From Thermoleophilia bacterium (lineage in GTDB: Bacteria > Actinomycetota > Thermoleophilia > Gaiellales > Gaiellaceae), in the NCBI GenBank assembly GCA_025934335.1, contig JAICYG010000008.1, positions 1 to 29,431 of the forward strand: DNA of 29,431 nt, read 5' to 3'. Every line of letters starts with the position of its first letter. The stretch's first letter is position 1. A program made the translations under genes and the position numbers. Below the pieces are notes generated by a model, which saw only the letters and a list, made by a program, of their open reading frames with translations, ran no database searches and had not been told where the DNA came from. Below, one piece after another: positions 7,139 to 15,200 of the stretch.

Positions 7139-7144
7139 TAGCCT
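7139..7144 (+). promoter_or_regulatory. -10 box of corA (leaderless start)
   Basis: TAGCCT ends 6 bases before the corA GTG at 7151. A transcript from this box would begin at or next to the start codon. The GGAG at 7146-7149 is too close to the GTG to work as a ribosome binding site. Confidence 0.45.
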
Positions 7145-7150
7145 CGGAGC

Positions 7151-8053
7151 GTGCCGAAGTGGATCGATCTCGTCGACCCGCGCGCCCCCGAGTTGCACGA
7201 GGCGCTCCCCGAGCACGTGCACGCGACGGCACTCGCCGCGCTCCTCGCGCCGTACGAGCACGACGACGAGCCGCGGCCCCGGATCGAGTCGCACGGCGAC
7301 TACGTGCTCGGGATCCTGCTGCTCCCGATCGAGGTCGCGGGGCAAGACCGCCTCTATTACCAGGAGATCGACTTCGTCGCGACGAGCGACGTGCTACTCA
7401 CCGTGTCGAAGACGCCGCCGGGGGAGAAGCCGTTCGACCCGGCGGCGGCCAAGGAGGCATGCCGTGCGCACGACGATGTCGGCATGTTCGTCTACCACCT
7501 CGTCGACGAGGTGGCGGAGGGGTTCCTGGACGTGGTGGACGCGCTCGACGACGAGATCGACGGTCTCGAGGACCTCGTCGAGTCCGAGCAGCCGCAGGCG
7601 GTCGGGCGGCGCATCCGCGGCATCAGGCACGACCTGCTCGGGATCCGCCGCACGCTCGCGCCGACGCGCGACGCGGTGCGAAAGATCGTCGACGACCGCA
7701 TCGAACTCGACGAGGGCGAGCTCTTCCCGCGCGACGCCGAGATCGCGTTCGGCAACGCCTTCGACAAGCTGCTGCGCGCGTCGGAGGGGCTCGACGCCGC
7801 ACGCGATTCGCTGGCGGGGATCCGCGACTACCTGCAGGGGAAGATCTCGAACGACCAGAACGAGGTGATGAAGCGGCTCACCGTGATCGCGTCGCTGCTC
7901 CTCCTCCCCACCTTCATCGTCGGCCTCTACGGCCAGAACTTCCACCGGATCCCGGAGCTCGGCTGGTCGTTCGGCTACTGGTGGGCGTGGGCGTGGATCA
8001 TCGGCACGACGATCGGGCAGCTCGCGTTCTTCCGCTGGAAGAAATGGTTTTAG
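7151..8053 (+). CDS. corA: CorA-family divalent cation transporter with a GQN signature
   Basis: CorA proteins are inner-membrane homopentameric Mg2+ (or Co2+/Ni2+/Zn2+) channels. This 300-residue protein has the long acidic alpha/beta cytoplasmic domain and stalk helix (1-240) and two C-terminal membrane segments (about 243-262 and 274-294) ending in a basic RWKKWF tail. The selectivity-filter signature, normally YGMN, is YGQN here (Y260-N263). Lengths are typical. The GTG start is supported by a TAGCCT box 6 bases upstream. It is divergent from the ribosomal-protection GTPase gene. The stop codon overlaps the stop of the convergent glycosyltransferase gene by two bases. Substrate specificity cannot be inferred with the altered signature. 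Confidence 0.9.
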   Translation: MPKWIDLVDPRAPELHEALPEHVHATALAALLAPYEHDDEPRPRIESHGDYVLGILLLPIEVAGQDRLYYQEIDFVATSDVLLTVSKTPPGEKPFDPAAAKEACRAHDDVGMFVYHLVDEVAEGFLDVVDALDDEIDGLEDLVESEQPQAVGRRIRGIRHDLLGIRRTLAPTRDAVRKIVDDRIELDEGELFPRDAEIAFGNAFDKLLRASEGLDAARDSLAGIRDYLQGKISNDQNEVMKRLTVIASLLLLPTFIVGLYGQNFHRIPELGWSFGYWWAWAWIIGTTIGQLAFFRWKKWF

Positions 8054-9417
8054 GCGAGCGCGGCGTGACCGGCGGCCAGTGGGCGCACGCAGCGCGGCAG
8101 GTCGTGCGCCTCGCCGAGGTACGTCGCCCTCCGCAGCTCCCCGTGCACGCGCTCCCGTAGAACGCCGCCGCGCCGCGTCACGACGAGCACGAGTCGGCAG
8201 CCTCCGGGCCGCGGGCGCGCGAGCGCGAGCACCGGCCTGTTCGGCAGGTACCACTCGAGCGGCGCGCGGTAGCGGAGCGGGTTGCCGTAGACGGCGATCG
8301 GGATCGAGCTTCGCCACCCGTCGGCGACGAGCTCCCGCGCCATGACGTCGTACGGCGGTACGTGGCCGATGTTCGAGACCGCGAGGGATGCGGCGAGCGC
8401 GCACACCGTCGCGCCGGCAGTTGCCGTCACCGCCGGCTGCACACGAAGGGCGGCAACCGCAGCTGCCACGACCACGGCCAGGAACGGGCCGATGGCGATC
8501 AGGTTTCGCTGCGCGTAGATCCGCCAGCCGAGCGCCCACCCCGTGCCGGCGAGCGCGAGCGGCAGGAGCGCCAGCACGGCCGAGAGGCGTCCGGACGGTG
8601 AGTGACGCGCGGCCCACACGCCGGCCGCGAGCAGCGCGAGCGCCGCGACGGAGAGCGCCAGGCCGGTGTGGGTCCCGTCGTACGCGTGCGTGAACAACCG
8701 GAACGGCGTCGAGACGAAGCGACGGACGGTGAACGGCCCGATCCACCAGAAGCGGTCCTGGTGCAGCTGCTGTAGGGCGTACGGCGCCCACGGCAACGTC
8801 AGCACGGCGCCGGCGGCGACAGCCGCGCTCGCGCGCAGGCGGATCCTGCGCGCCGCCGGGTCGACCCACAGCCAGAGGACCGCCGCCGCGGCCGAGAAGA
8901 GGAAGAAGTAGTGCGTCAACGCTCCCGCCGCGGCCACGAGCCCGAGACACGCCTCGCGCGACCGCGACGGAGCGTCGAGCTCCGCGAGCAACGCGAGCGC
9001 GAACAACACGGTCACGAGCGCGAACAGCTCGTAAGCCCGCAGCTCCTGGCCGTGGGCGACGAACGCCACGCCGAGCGCCACGAGGAGCCCTGCGAGAACG
9101 GCCGGAGTCTCGGCCAGGAAGCGGCGCGCCAGCAGGGTGGTCGCCGCCGAGAGGAGCGCTCCGGCCACGACCGACACGAGCCGCACGTCCCGCACGGTGA
9201 GGCCGGCGTGATGAACGGCCCAACCGACGAGGTACCAGAGCGGCGGCGTCGACTCCGTGCGTGCGACGCGTGCGAGTGCAGCACCGAGCGTTCGCTGAGA
9301 GAGGATCCGCGCCGAGGCGACCTCGTCCTGCCAGAACGCCTGCGTGTACACACCAGGCAGCCGCACGGCCGCGGCAACAGCCGCCACGAGAACGAGCGAA
9401 CCAGTCCGGCGCGGCAT
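8050..9417 (-). CDS. GT-C fold membrane glycosyltransferase (ArnT/PMT-like)
   Basis: The 455-residue product is almost wholly hydrophobic, with about 9-11 predicted membrane segments in the first 340 residues and a soluble C-terminal part (about 350-455). After the first membrane segment comes the extracytoplasmic loop AFWQDEVASARIL, whose Asp-Glu pair (D31-E32) matches the catalytic acidic motif of lipid-phosphate-sugar-dependent GT-C enzymes such as ArnT and protein mannosyltransferases. It probably moves a sugar from a polyprenyl-phosphate donor to a lipid, glycan or protein at the outer membrane face; the acceptor is unknown. ATG 9417 is chosen over an upstream extension because a TAGCCT box lies 7 bases before it and the charged extension would precede the first membrane helix. 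It ends convergently with corA. Confidence 0.82.
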   Translation of the reverse strand: MPRRTGSLVLVAAVAAAVRLPGVYTQAFWQDEVASARILSQRTLGAALARVARTESTPPLWYLVGWAVHHAGLTVRDVRLVSVVAGALLSAATTLLARRFLAETPAVLAGLLVALGVAFVAHGQELRAYELFALVTVLFALALLAELDAPSRSREACLGLVAAAGALTHYFFLFSAAAAVLWLWVDPAARRIRLRASAAVAAGAVLTLPWAPYALQQLHQDRFWWIGPFTVRRFVSTPFRLFTHAYDGTHTGLALSVAALALLAAGVWAARHSPSGRLSAVLALLPLALAGTGWALGWRIYAQRNLIAIGPFLAVVVAAAVAALRVQPAVTATAGATVCALAASLAVSNIGHVPPYDVMARELVADGWRSSIPIAVYGNPLRYRAPLEWYLPNRPVLALARPRPGGCRLVLVVTRRGGVLRERVHGELRRATYLGEAHDLPRCVRPLAAGHAALA

Positions 9418-9424
9418 CGCCGCG

Positions 9425-9430
9425 AGGCTA
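9425..9430 (-). promoter_or_regulatory. -10 box of the glycosyltransferase gene (leaderless start)
   Basis: On the minus strand TAGCCT ends 7 bases before the ATG at 9417, and no Shine-Dalgarno sequence is present. It is the same hexamer, at almost the same distance, as upstream of corA. Confidence 0.45.
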
Positions 9431-9464
9431 ACGCGCCGGGCTTTGAGCGCGGTTGTACGTTCCG

Positions 9465-9659
9465 TTAACCGGACGTGGACGCACGCCGTGGCCGCCCGAA
9501 CTCGCGATCGGCGCACGTCGGGCAGTAGAACGCGAGCGTCGGCGACTCGCCCCGCTCCGGGTCGTCACAGCGATACGCGCGCCAGCGGATCCAGAACGCG
9601 CCGCTCGAGATCCCGCACTCGCGACACTCCACGGTGTTCATCAGACGGTGCTCCCCCAT
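9465..9659 (-). CDS. Small zinc-ribbon protein
   Basis: A 64-residue protein with two CxxC pairs (VECRECG near residues 11-14 and YCPTCADREFG near 45-48), an arrangement that would bind one zinc ion in a rubredoxin-like ribbon. Between them is an aromatic stretch (FWIRWRAYRC) and an acidic loop. No enzymatic motif is visible; such mini-proteins usually bind nucleic acid or protein. The start is ambiguous: ATG 9659 has GGGAGG about 11 bases upstream, whereas ATG 9641 has GGGGGAG about 9 bases upstream and would give 58 residues. It lies 47 bases upstream of the glycosyltransferase start. Confidence 0.6.
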   Translation of the reverse strand: MGEHRLMNTVECRECGISSGAFWIRWRAYRCDDPERGESPTLAFYCPTCADREFGRPRRASTSG

Positions 9660-9770
9660 GGACGCATCATCCTCCCGCCGCCAGACGGCGCCAGCGACGA
9701 TCGGACGGGCTCCCTCTCACCTCGGTCGTGCCTCGAACGAGGGATGCCGGTCTCGTGTACGCGAAGGCGC

Positions 9771-9992
9771 CTAGCCGACGTCGGCGCGGCGCAGCGCCGA
9801 TTCGGTCAGCGGCACACACGTCACGACCCGACCCGACGTGCCGAAGCGAGTCTCCCGGGGACGCTTGATCTCGACCACGCGCCAACGGCGACCGTGCAGG
9901 TCGAACTCCTGGCCGACCTGGAAACGCTCCGGCCCCTCGTACGTGATGTCGTGCGAGCGGCCGTTCGGATACCTGAGGGAGAGCCGCAGCAT
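9771..9992 (-). CDS. Hypothetical 73-residue protein
   Basis: The product begins MLRLSLRYPNGRSHDITYEG and continues with FQVGQEFDLHGRRWRVVEIKRP and a C-terminal VTCVPLT strand. This looks like a small all-beta fold (alternating hydrophobic strands, SH3-like barrel size), and the WRVVEI strand is typical of small conserved actinobacterial proteins of unknown function. ATG 9992 is chosen because the upstream in-frame extension (to 10094) is Arg/Pro-rich and overlaps the neighbouring gene. The start codon directly touches an inverted repeat and has no ribosome binding site. I do not assign a function. Confidence 0.55.
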   Translation of the reverse strand: MLRLSLRYPNGRSHDITYEGPERFQVGQEFDLHGRRWRVVEIKRPRETRFGTSGRVVTCVPLTESALRRADVG

Positions 9993-10026
9993 CAAGGTTC
10001 GTATCGGCCGCCGCCGAGGAACCTTG
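9993..10026 (-). promoter_or_regulatory. Long hairpin/dyad abutting a start codon
   Basis: On the minus strand the arms CAAGGTTC (10026-10019) and GAACCTTG (10000-9993) are perfect complements. The bases between can form a second stem, TCGGC with GCCGA, around a GGCG loop. The last base of the outer arm touches the ATG at 9992. It could be a protein-binding dyad or an RNA hairpin controlling initiation. Confidence 0.4.
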
Positions 10027-10047
10027 AGCTCGCCCGCGGACACCGAC

Positions 10048-10296
10048 TCACGGGCCGCCCGGTGAGATCTCCTCGCTGGGTGCGGTCGCAACACCCACGC
10101 GCGACATCGTCGCAGGCGCCTGACCGCCGGGGCCGCCGGAGCTGCGACCGCGCCTTACCCGGCCCGCCACACCGCCGACGCGCCGCCGGATCGCCGCCTT
10201 CTGCTGCGGCGAAAGTCGCCGCCACATCCGGTACCCCGTGTACGCCAGCCCCAGCGGCCCGATTCGACCGAAGCGGCCGACGCGCAAGAGGAACAC
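10048..10296 (-). CDS. Small basic hypothetical protein
   Basis: The reading frame encodes 82 residues from a GTG. It starts with MFLLRVGRFGRIGPLGLAYT, followed by an Arg-rich helix-forming part (YRMWRRLSPQQKAAIRRR) and a low-complexity Gly/Ser/Pro tail. The N-terminal half has a composition expected of a real small basic protein, whereas the tail is not informative. No clear ribosome binding site was found. It lies between the 56-residue membrane protein and the 73-residue protein on the same strand. Coding status is moderately uncertain. Confidence 0.42.
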   Translation of the reverse strand: MFLLRVGRFGRIGPLGLAYTGYRMWRRLSPQQKAAIRRRVGGVAGRVRRGRSSGGPGGQAPATMSRVGVATAPSEEISPGGP

Positions 10297-10319
10297 GATC
10301 TAGCTGTCCAGGCCGAGGT

Positions 10320-10490
10320 CTAGTACCACTTCCCCCTCGCGAAGCCGCCGAAGGCGATCAGTCCGATCAACGCGATGATGATTCCGAGCCAGACGCTCCA
10401 GATCAGGGCGACGATGATTCCGATGATGACGAGGACTCCGCCGAGGCCGATCCCCCCGACTGATCCTCCGCGCCTACTGTCAACAGCCAT
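10320..10490 (-). CDS. Small hydrophobic membrane protein (DUF6131-like)
   Basis: This 56-residue reading frame begins MAVDSRRGGSVGGIGLGG. It continues with two hydrophobic blocks (about residues 18-33, LVIIGIIVALIW, and 35-50, LGIIIALIGLIAFGG) and ends ARGKWY. The Gly-rich, Ile/Leu-rich double helix with a basic aromatic end resembles short actinobacterial DUF6131-type membrane proteins. Coding is well supported: a strong AAGGGAGG ribosome binding site (core at 10495-10500) lies 4 bases before the ATG, and the hydrophobic pattern is too regular to be chance. Function is unknown. It may form an operon with the two small genes downstream. Confidence 0.7.
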   Translation of the reverse strand: MAVDSRRGGSVGGIGLGGVLVIIGIIVALIWSVWLGIIIALIGLIAFGGFARGKWY

Positions 10491-10559
10491 GGATCCTCCC
10501 TTGTGATTCGAACGAGATGGGGATCATGTTCGGAAACGGCGCCCGGGAAACCCGCTGGC

Positions 10560-10565
10560 TACGCT
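10560..10565 (+). promoter_or_regulatory. -10 box of the zinc-ribbon/PAS gene (leaderless start)
   Basis: TACGCT ends 7 bases before the GTG at 10573, and there is no Shine-Dalgarno sequence before that GTG. Confidence 0.42.
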
Positions 10566-10572
10566 GATCGGC

Positions 10573-11013
10573 GTGCCGTACTACATCTGCCCGCGCTGCA
10601 AGCAACGGTCCGTCGACGTCGACGCCCGCGAGGGCTTCTCGACCGACGCACCCGCGTGCCGCCACTGCGGCTTCGGGTTCCTGTTCGAGCTGCTCGACGA
10701 CTACTACCCGGCGCCCGACACCGGCATGGTCGTCACCGACCAGGAGCGGCGCGTGCTCGCCATCGGCCGCGGTGTCTTCGAGCTGACGGGCTTCCCGGAG
10801 CCGGAGCTGATAGGCCGCGACCTCGTCGAGGCGCTCGGCTTCTCCGACGAGAAGCCGGTGGAGCTGGCGCGCGAATGGGGTGTGCGCCGGCTCGGCGAGC
10901 AGCTCTCGATCCGCACGCGCGCCGGGAACGAGAAGCGCGTCGTCGCCGACGTCTTCCCGGCATACGACGACGACGGCGGCCTCCTGATAGCGCTCACGCC
11001 TACACGCGGCTAG
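10573..11013 (+). CDS. Zinc-ribbon plus PAS domain protein
   Basis: The product has 146 residues. Residues 1-38 contain two CxxC pairs (YICPRCKQ and ACRHCGFGF) forming a zinc ribbon. Residues about 45-146 look like a PAS sensory domain: PDTGMVVTDQERRVLAIGRGVFELTGF is the typical PAS entry, then an IGRDLVEAL helix, and the C-terminal strands KRVVADVFPAY and GGLLIALTPT. There is no kinase, cyclase or HTH output domain, so it may act by binding a partner or DNA through the ribbon. GTG 10573 is supported by a TACGCT box 7 bases upstream. It is divergent from the small membrane protein gene, and its last 14 bases overlap the end of nth. Confidence 0.72.
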   Translation: MPYYICPRCKQRSVDVDAREGFSTDAPACRHCGFGFLFELLDDYYPAPDTGMVVTDQERRVLAIGRGVFELTGFPEPELIGRDLVEALGFSDEKPVELAREWGVRRLGEQLSIRTRAGNEKRVVADVFPAYDDDGGLLIALTPTRG

Positions 11014-11674
11014 AAGGACAGAGCCCCGCAGCGAGCGGGCACTCCTCGCAGAGCGGCCGCCTGGCGATGCAGACACGGCGGCCGTGCCAGATCAGGAGGT
11101 GCGGGAAGCGCCGCCAGTCCTCGCGCGGCACGAGCCGGACGAGGTCACGCTCGATCTTCACCGGATCCTCCTGCCGCGTGAACGCGAGCCGCTGCGAGAG
11201 CCGCCGCACATGGGTGTCGACGACGATCCCCTGCGGGTTGCCGCGCTCGGCCGAGACGACGTTCGCCGTCTTGCGCGCGACGCCGGGCAGCGTCAGCAGG
11301 TCGTCGAACGCCTCGGGCACCTCTCCCCCGTACACCTCGAGGATTCGCTGCATCGTCCCGCGCAGCGACTTCGTCTTCTGCCGGTAGAAGCCGGTGGCGA
11401 AGATGTCTCGTTCGAGCTCCTGCTGCGGCACCGCGAGGTAGTCCTCCGGCCGCCGGTACTTGCGGAAGAGCTGCTCGGTGACGCGGTTCACGTTCACGTC
11501 CGTGGTCTGGGCAGACAGCATCACCGAGACGAGCAGCTCGAGCGGATTCGCGAAGCGAAGCGCGATCTTCGCGTCGGCGTGCAGCTCCGCGAGCCGCTCG
11601 ATCACCGGCCGCACGCGCTCCTTCTTCGGCGCCACCTTCTTGCGGCGCGCCTCGGCCAGGTAGCTCTTCGCCAT
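11000..11674 (-). CDS. nth: Endonuclease III (base-excision repair DNA glycosylase/AP lyase)
   Basis: Nth removes oxidised pyrimidines and cleaves at the abasic site. The 224-residue product has the helix-hairpin-helix LTLPGVARKTANVV with the catalytic Lys (K135) and the catalytic Asp in VDTHV (D153). The C-terminal [4Fe-4S] loop holds C202, C209, C212 and C219. Its spacing is C-x6-C-x2-C-x6-C, one residue longer in the last gap than the usual x5. ATG 11674 overlaps the stop of the upstream membrane-protein gene as TGATG, so translation is probably coupled. It is the last gene of a repair operon starting at addB. The long in-frame extension upstream is the antisense-frame shadow of the membrane-protein gene. 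Confidence 0.96.
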   Translation of the reverse strand: MAKSYLAEARRKKVAPKKERVRPVIERLAELHADAKIALRFANPLELLVSVMLSAQTTDVNVNRVTEQLFRKYRRPEDYLAVPQQELERDIFATGFYRQKTKSLRGTMQRILEVYGGEVPEAFDDLLTLPGVARKTANVVSAERGNPQGIVVDTHVRRLSQRLAFTRQEDPVKIERDLVRLVPREDWRRFPHLLIWHGRRVCIARRPLCEECPLAAGLCPSSRV

Positions 11675-12255
11675 CAGCGAAGGATGTTCACGGCGCGCGC
11701 AGCGACGAGGAGGAGCGTCGAGATGGAGACGAGCGACTGCACGAGCATCAGCATCTTCGCGCGCCGGGTCAGCGGCATCGTGTCGGTGGGGCTGAACGCG
11801 GTCGCGTTCGTGTACGAGGTGTAGAGGTAGTCGGTGAAGCGCGGGTACCAGCCATGTGCGAGCCGCTCGTCGCCGAGCTGCGGGAAGAGGAAGTCGGTCT
11901 CGTCGGCCGAGCTGCCGTCGAGCTCCCAGTAGAGAAGCCCGAACACGATCACGTTCGTCACCCACACGTCGAACGCCGCATAGAGCAGCGACCGGCCGGT
12001 GACGTCACCCGAGTAGAGCAGCTGGTGGACCAGGTACGCGAGCGCCGCGGCGTTCGTCAGCCCGATCACGCCGATCAGGCCGAGCGACGCGCGGCGGCGG
12101 TTGCCCGCGACGAGCAGTGCGCCGAGCCCGAGCTCGATCCCCGAGACGACGTACTGCAGCACCGGCGGCCCGGGCACGAGCTCCTCCGGCAGGGTGGCGA
12201 AGAGAAGCGCCGCGAGCACGACCGCGAGCGCCTCGGGCCAGTGACGCCTTGACAT
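11674..12255 (-). CDS. DUF1345-like integral membrane protein
   Basis: This 193-residue protein has about five predicted membrane segments: 9-25, 31-50, 56-80, 88-112 and about 165-190. The C-terminal part (FTDYLYTSYTNATAFSPTDT, then PLTRRAKMLMLVQ and a final helix) is the DUF1345 hallmark. It resembles a two-helix ion-channel pore module, but no K+ selectivity filter (GYGD) is present. Function is unknown. It is tightly sandwiched: its ATG overlaps the stop of the addA-like gene (TGATG at 12257-12253), and its stop overlaps the nth start in the same way. This is an unexpected place for a membrane protein and implies co-expression with the DNA-repair enzymes. Confidence 0.82.
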   Translation of the reverse strand: MSRRHWPEALAVVLAALLFATLPEELVPGPPVLQYVVSGIELGLGALLVAGNRRRASLGLIGVIGLTNAAALAYLVHQLLYSGDVTGRSLLYAAFDVWVTNVIVFGLLYWELDGSSADETDFLFPQLGDERLAHGWYPRFTDYLYTSYTNATAFSPTDTMPLTRRAKMLMLVQSLVSISTLLLVAARAVNILR

Positions 12256-15200
12256 CAGACGGTCGCGACGACGCGCTCCGGCGGGTTCCGGAGGCGCGGC
12301 CCCGCGCAGACGACGTCGAGCGCCGGGCAGCCGCTGCACGTGAACTCGCTCGGCGTCGGCATGAACTCGCCGGCGTCGATGCGCCGGATCGCCGCCGAGA
12401 GCTCCTCCTCGAGCACGGGCAGCTCGAGCCGCTCGAACGTCGTCGAGACGACCGCGTCCGGCCGCTCGAGGAAGTGGTAGACGACCTCGACCTCGTCGGC
12501 GCCGGCGCGGAAGCACGCGAGCGCGTAGACGAGCCGCTGCAACCGGTAGTCGCCCTCGACGATCTCCCCGGGGCTGCTTTCGGCGAGCGAGTTCGTCTTG
12601 TAGTCGAGCACGAGCGCGCGCGTGCCCTCGCGCCAGAGCACGTCGAGGCGGCCGTGCAGGAGGACGCCGTCGTGCTCGAACGCGAACGGCCGCTCGACCG
12701 CGACGCCGGCGAGCCCCGCGACGCGCGCGGCGAGCTCCGAGCCGCAGTACGACTCGACGAATGCCTCGATCCGCGCCACCTCCTCGTCGCCGACGTCGGG
12801 GTACCAGGTTCGAACGACCGAGAGGTCGGGGCACGCGGGCGCCGCGAGGTCGACGAGCTCGAGCAGCCGGTGCACCGTGTCGCCGATCTCCGTCGCCGCA
12901 AGGCCGACCGCGCCGGGCACGGCGGCGCGCTGCTCGCGCAGGCCCGCCACGCGCTCGGCGTAGTAGCGGTAGGAGCAGCGTTCGAAGAGCGCGAGCGACG
13001 AGTAGGAGAGGCGCCGTACCCTGTGCAGCGGCGCCGCCGGGAGCGGCGGCAGCTCGGGCAGGCGGTACCCCCGCGGCGCGGGCGCGGCCGGCAGCTCGGA
13101 GAACAGCGCCAGCTGCCCTTCGTCGGGCAGCGGCGCCTCGACCGGGGCGTCGGGTGCGTAGCCGTTGACACGCATGGTGAACCGGGCGTCGCCGCGCTCG
13201 ATCTCGCCGTCCGCCGGCTCGTCGATGCCAAGCCGCGCCAGCACCCAGCCGATCGGCGTCTCCAGGTCGCGAGCCTTCTCCGGGTCGATCGCGCCGGAGA
13301 CGATCAGCCGGTCGACCGCGCGCGTCATCGCGACGTAGTAGAGGCGCAGCCGCTCGGCGCGGTCGTCGGCGGCCTCGGCCTCGCGCACCGCCTGGTAGTC
13401 GAAGGCGGGCCGCTTCCGGCCGGACTTCGGGTCGACGACACGGAAGCCGAACCGGCCGTCGGGGCGCACGAGGATCTCGTCGGCCGACGGCGGCCCGCCC
13501 GTGTCGCGGCCGGCGTCGGCGACGATCACCACCTTGAACTCGAGGCCCTTCGCCGCGTGGATCGTCAGCAGCCGGACGGCGTCGGCGCCCTCCTCCTCCG
13601 ACACCGCCTCGAGCTGCGCGGCGCCGAGCGCCTCCTGGTCGCGGATGAACCTGACGAACCCCTCGATGTCGGGGCCGCGCAGCGCCTCGTAGGAGCGTGC
13701 GAGCCGCATCAGCTTGCGCAGGTTCGCGTAGCGGCGCTTGCCGTCCCACTGCGCGAGCACGGCCAGGTCGTAGTCGTGTGCCGAGACGACCTCCTCGCAG
13801 AGCCGCTCCAGCCCGAGCCGCGCCGACGCCGCGACGAGACGCTCGTACCTCTGCTTGAACGCGCGCACGAGGCGCTCGTCGTCCTCGGCGAGGGCGTCCG
13901 GCAGCGAGCGCTCCAGGCCGGAGAAGAGCGGACGCTTGCCCGCGTGGCGGCGCACGTGGACGAGCGCGTCGTTGGAGACGCCGACGAACGGCGACGCGAG
14001 GACCGTGACGAGCGCCTCGTCGTCGTAACGGTTGTGCAGGAGGCGCAGATACGCGAGCAGGTCGACGACCTGCTGCTGCCCGAAGTAGCCGCGGCCCGTG
14101 GCGCGGTAGGTGGGCAGCCCCTCCGTGCGCAGCGCGGACTCGTACCGCTCGGCGTCGGTGCCGGCAGCGAAGAGGAGCACGATCTCGCCGGGCGCGGCGA
14201 CAGCCGCCTCGACGAGCTCGCGCACTCGGCGCGCAATCGCCTTCGCCTCGCCGTCACGCCACGACAGTGGTGCGGCGGCGAAGCTGCGCTTGTCGGTGAC
14301 GAGCAGCTCGACAGGGTGGCCGAACACGGGGTCCGGGAACTCGCCCGACGCGGCGAGCGGCTGATAGCCGTCGCCGAACTCCTCGTGGAAGAGATGGTTG
14401 ACGGCGGCGAGCACCTCGGGGCGCGACCGGTAGTTGCGCGAGAGCGGCAGCCGCTGCGCCGCCTGCTCGCGGCGCTCGCGGAACACCTCGACATCGGCGT
14501 GGCGGAAGCCGTAGATCGACTGGAACTCGTCGCCGACGAAGAAGACGTCGCGCTCGAGCGGCCCGCCGCGCAACAGGTCGACGAGCTCGCATTGCAAGCG
14601 GTTCGTGTCCTGAAACTCGTCGACCATGATCGCCCGGAAACGGAGCTGCTCCTGCTCGCGGACGTCGACGTGGTCGCGCAGCAGGTCGCGCGTCAGCAGC
14701 TGCAGGTCCTCGAAGTCGAGCGCCGACTCGCGCTGCTTCGCGGCCGCGTACTCGGCCGCGAAGAGGTCGAGCAGCTCCTGCAGCAGGTCCTTGTCGCGCA
14801 GGGCGAGCTCGTCGAACGCAGCCTGCTCGAGCCGCTTGCGCGCCGCCTCGAACGCGGCTGCGCGCTCGCCCGACGCGCGCAGCGTGCTCAGGTCCTGCAA
14901 GCGCTCGGGGTTCGTCGTCGTGAGCGCGAGCGCGCTCCGCGCCGCCGCGAGCTGCTTGTCGGTGCTGCCTGCTTCGCCCGCGAGCGCGCGGGCCTCGTCG
15001 TGCAACTCGGCGAGCCGCTCCGACAGGTCGGCCTGCTCGGAGAGCTCGAGGCGCAGCTCGCGGCCGGCCGAGCGCAGCGTCTCGTAGACGGCCGTCAGCT
15101 TGCGGCGAAGGCCCTGCGCACCGTACGTGGCGAGCAGCCGCAGCCGTTCGGACTCGCGCGTCGAGCAGAACGAGGCGAGCGCATGCTCGAACGCCTCGCC

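Noticed and set aside
9667..9885. A 72-codon minus-strand frame overlapping the 73-residue protein
   Set aside because: Overlaps a better candidate, is rich in Arg and Gly, and has no ribosome binding site or pattern of its own.
10509..10533. CGAAC ... GTTCGG pair resembling a LexA half-site pair
   Set aside because: The half-sites are 14 bases apart instead of 4, so it cannot be a LexA box.
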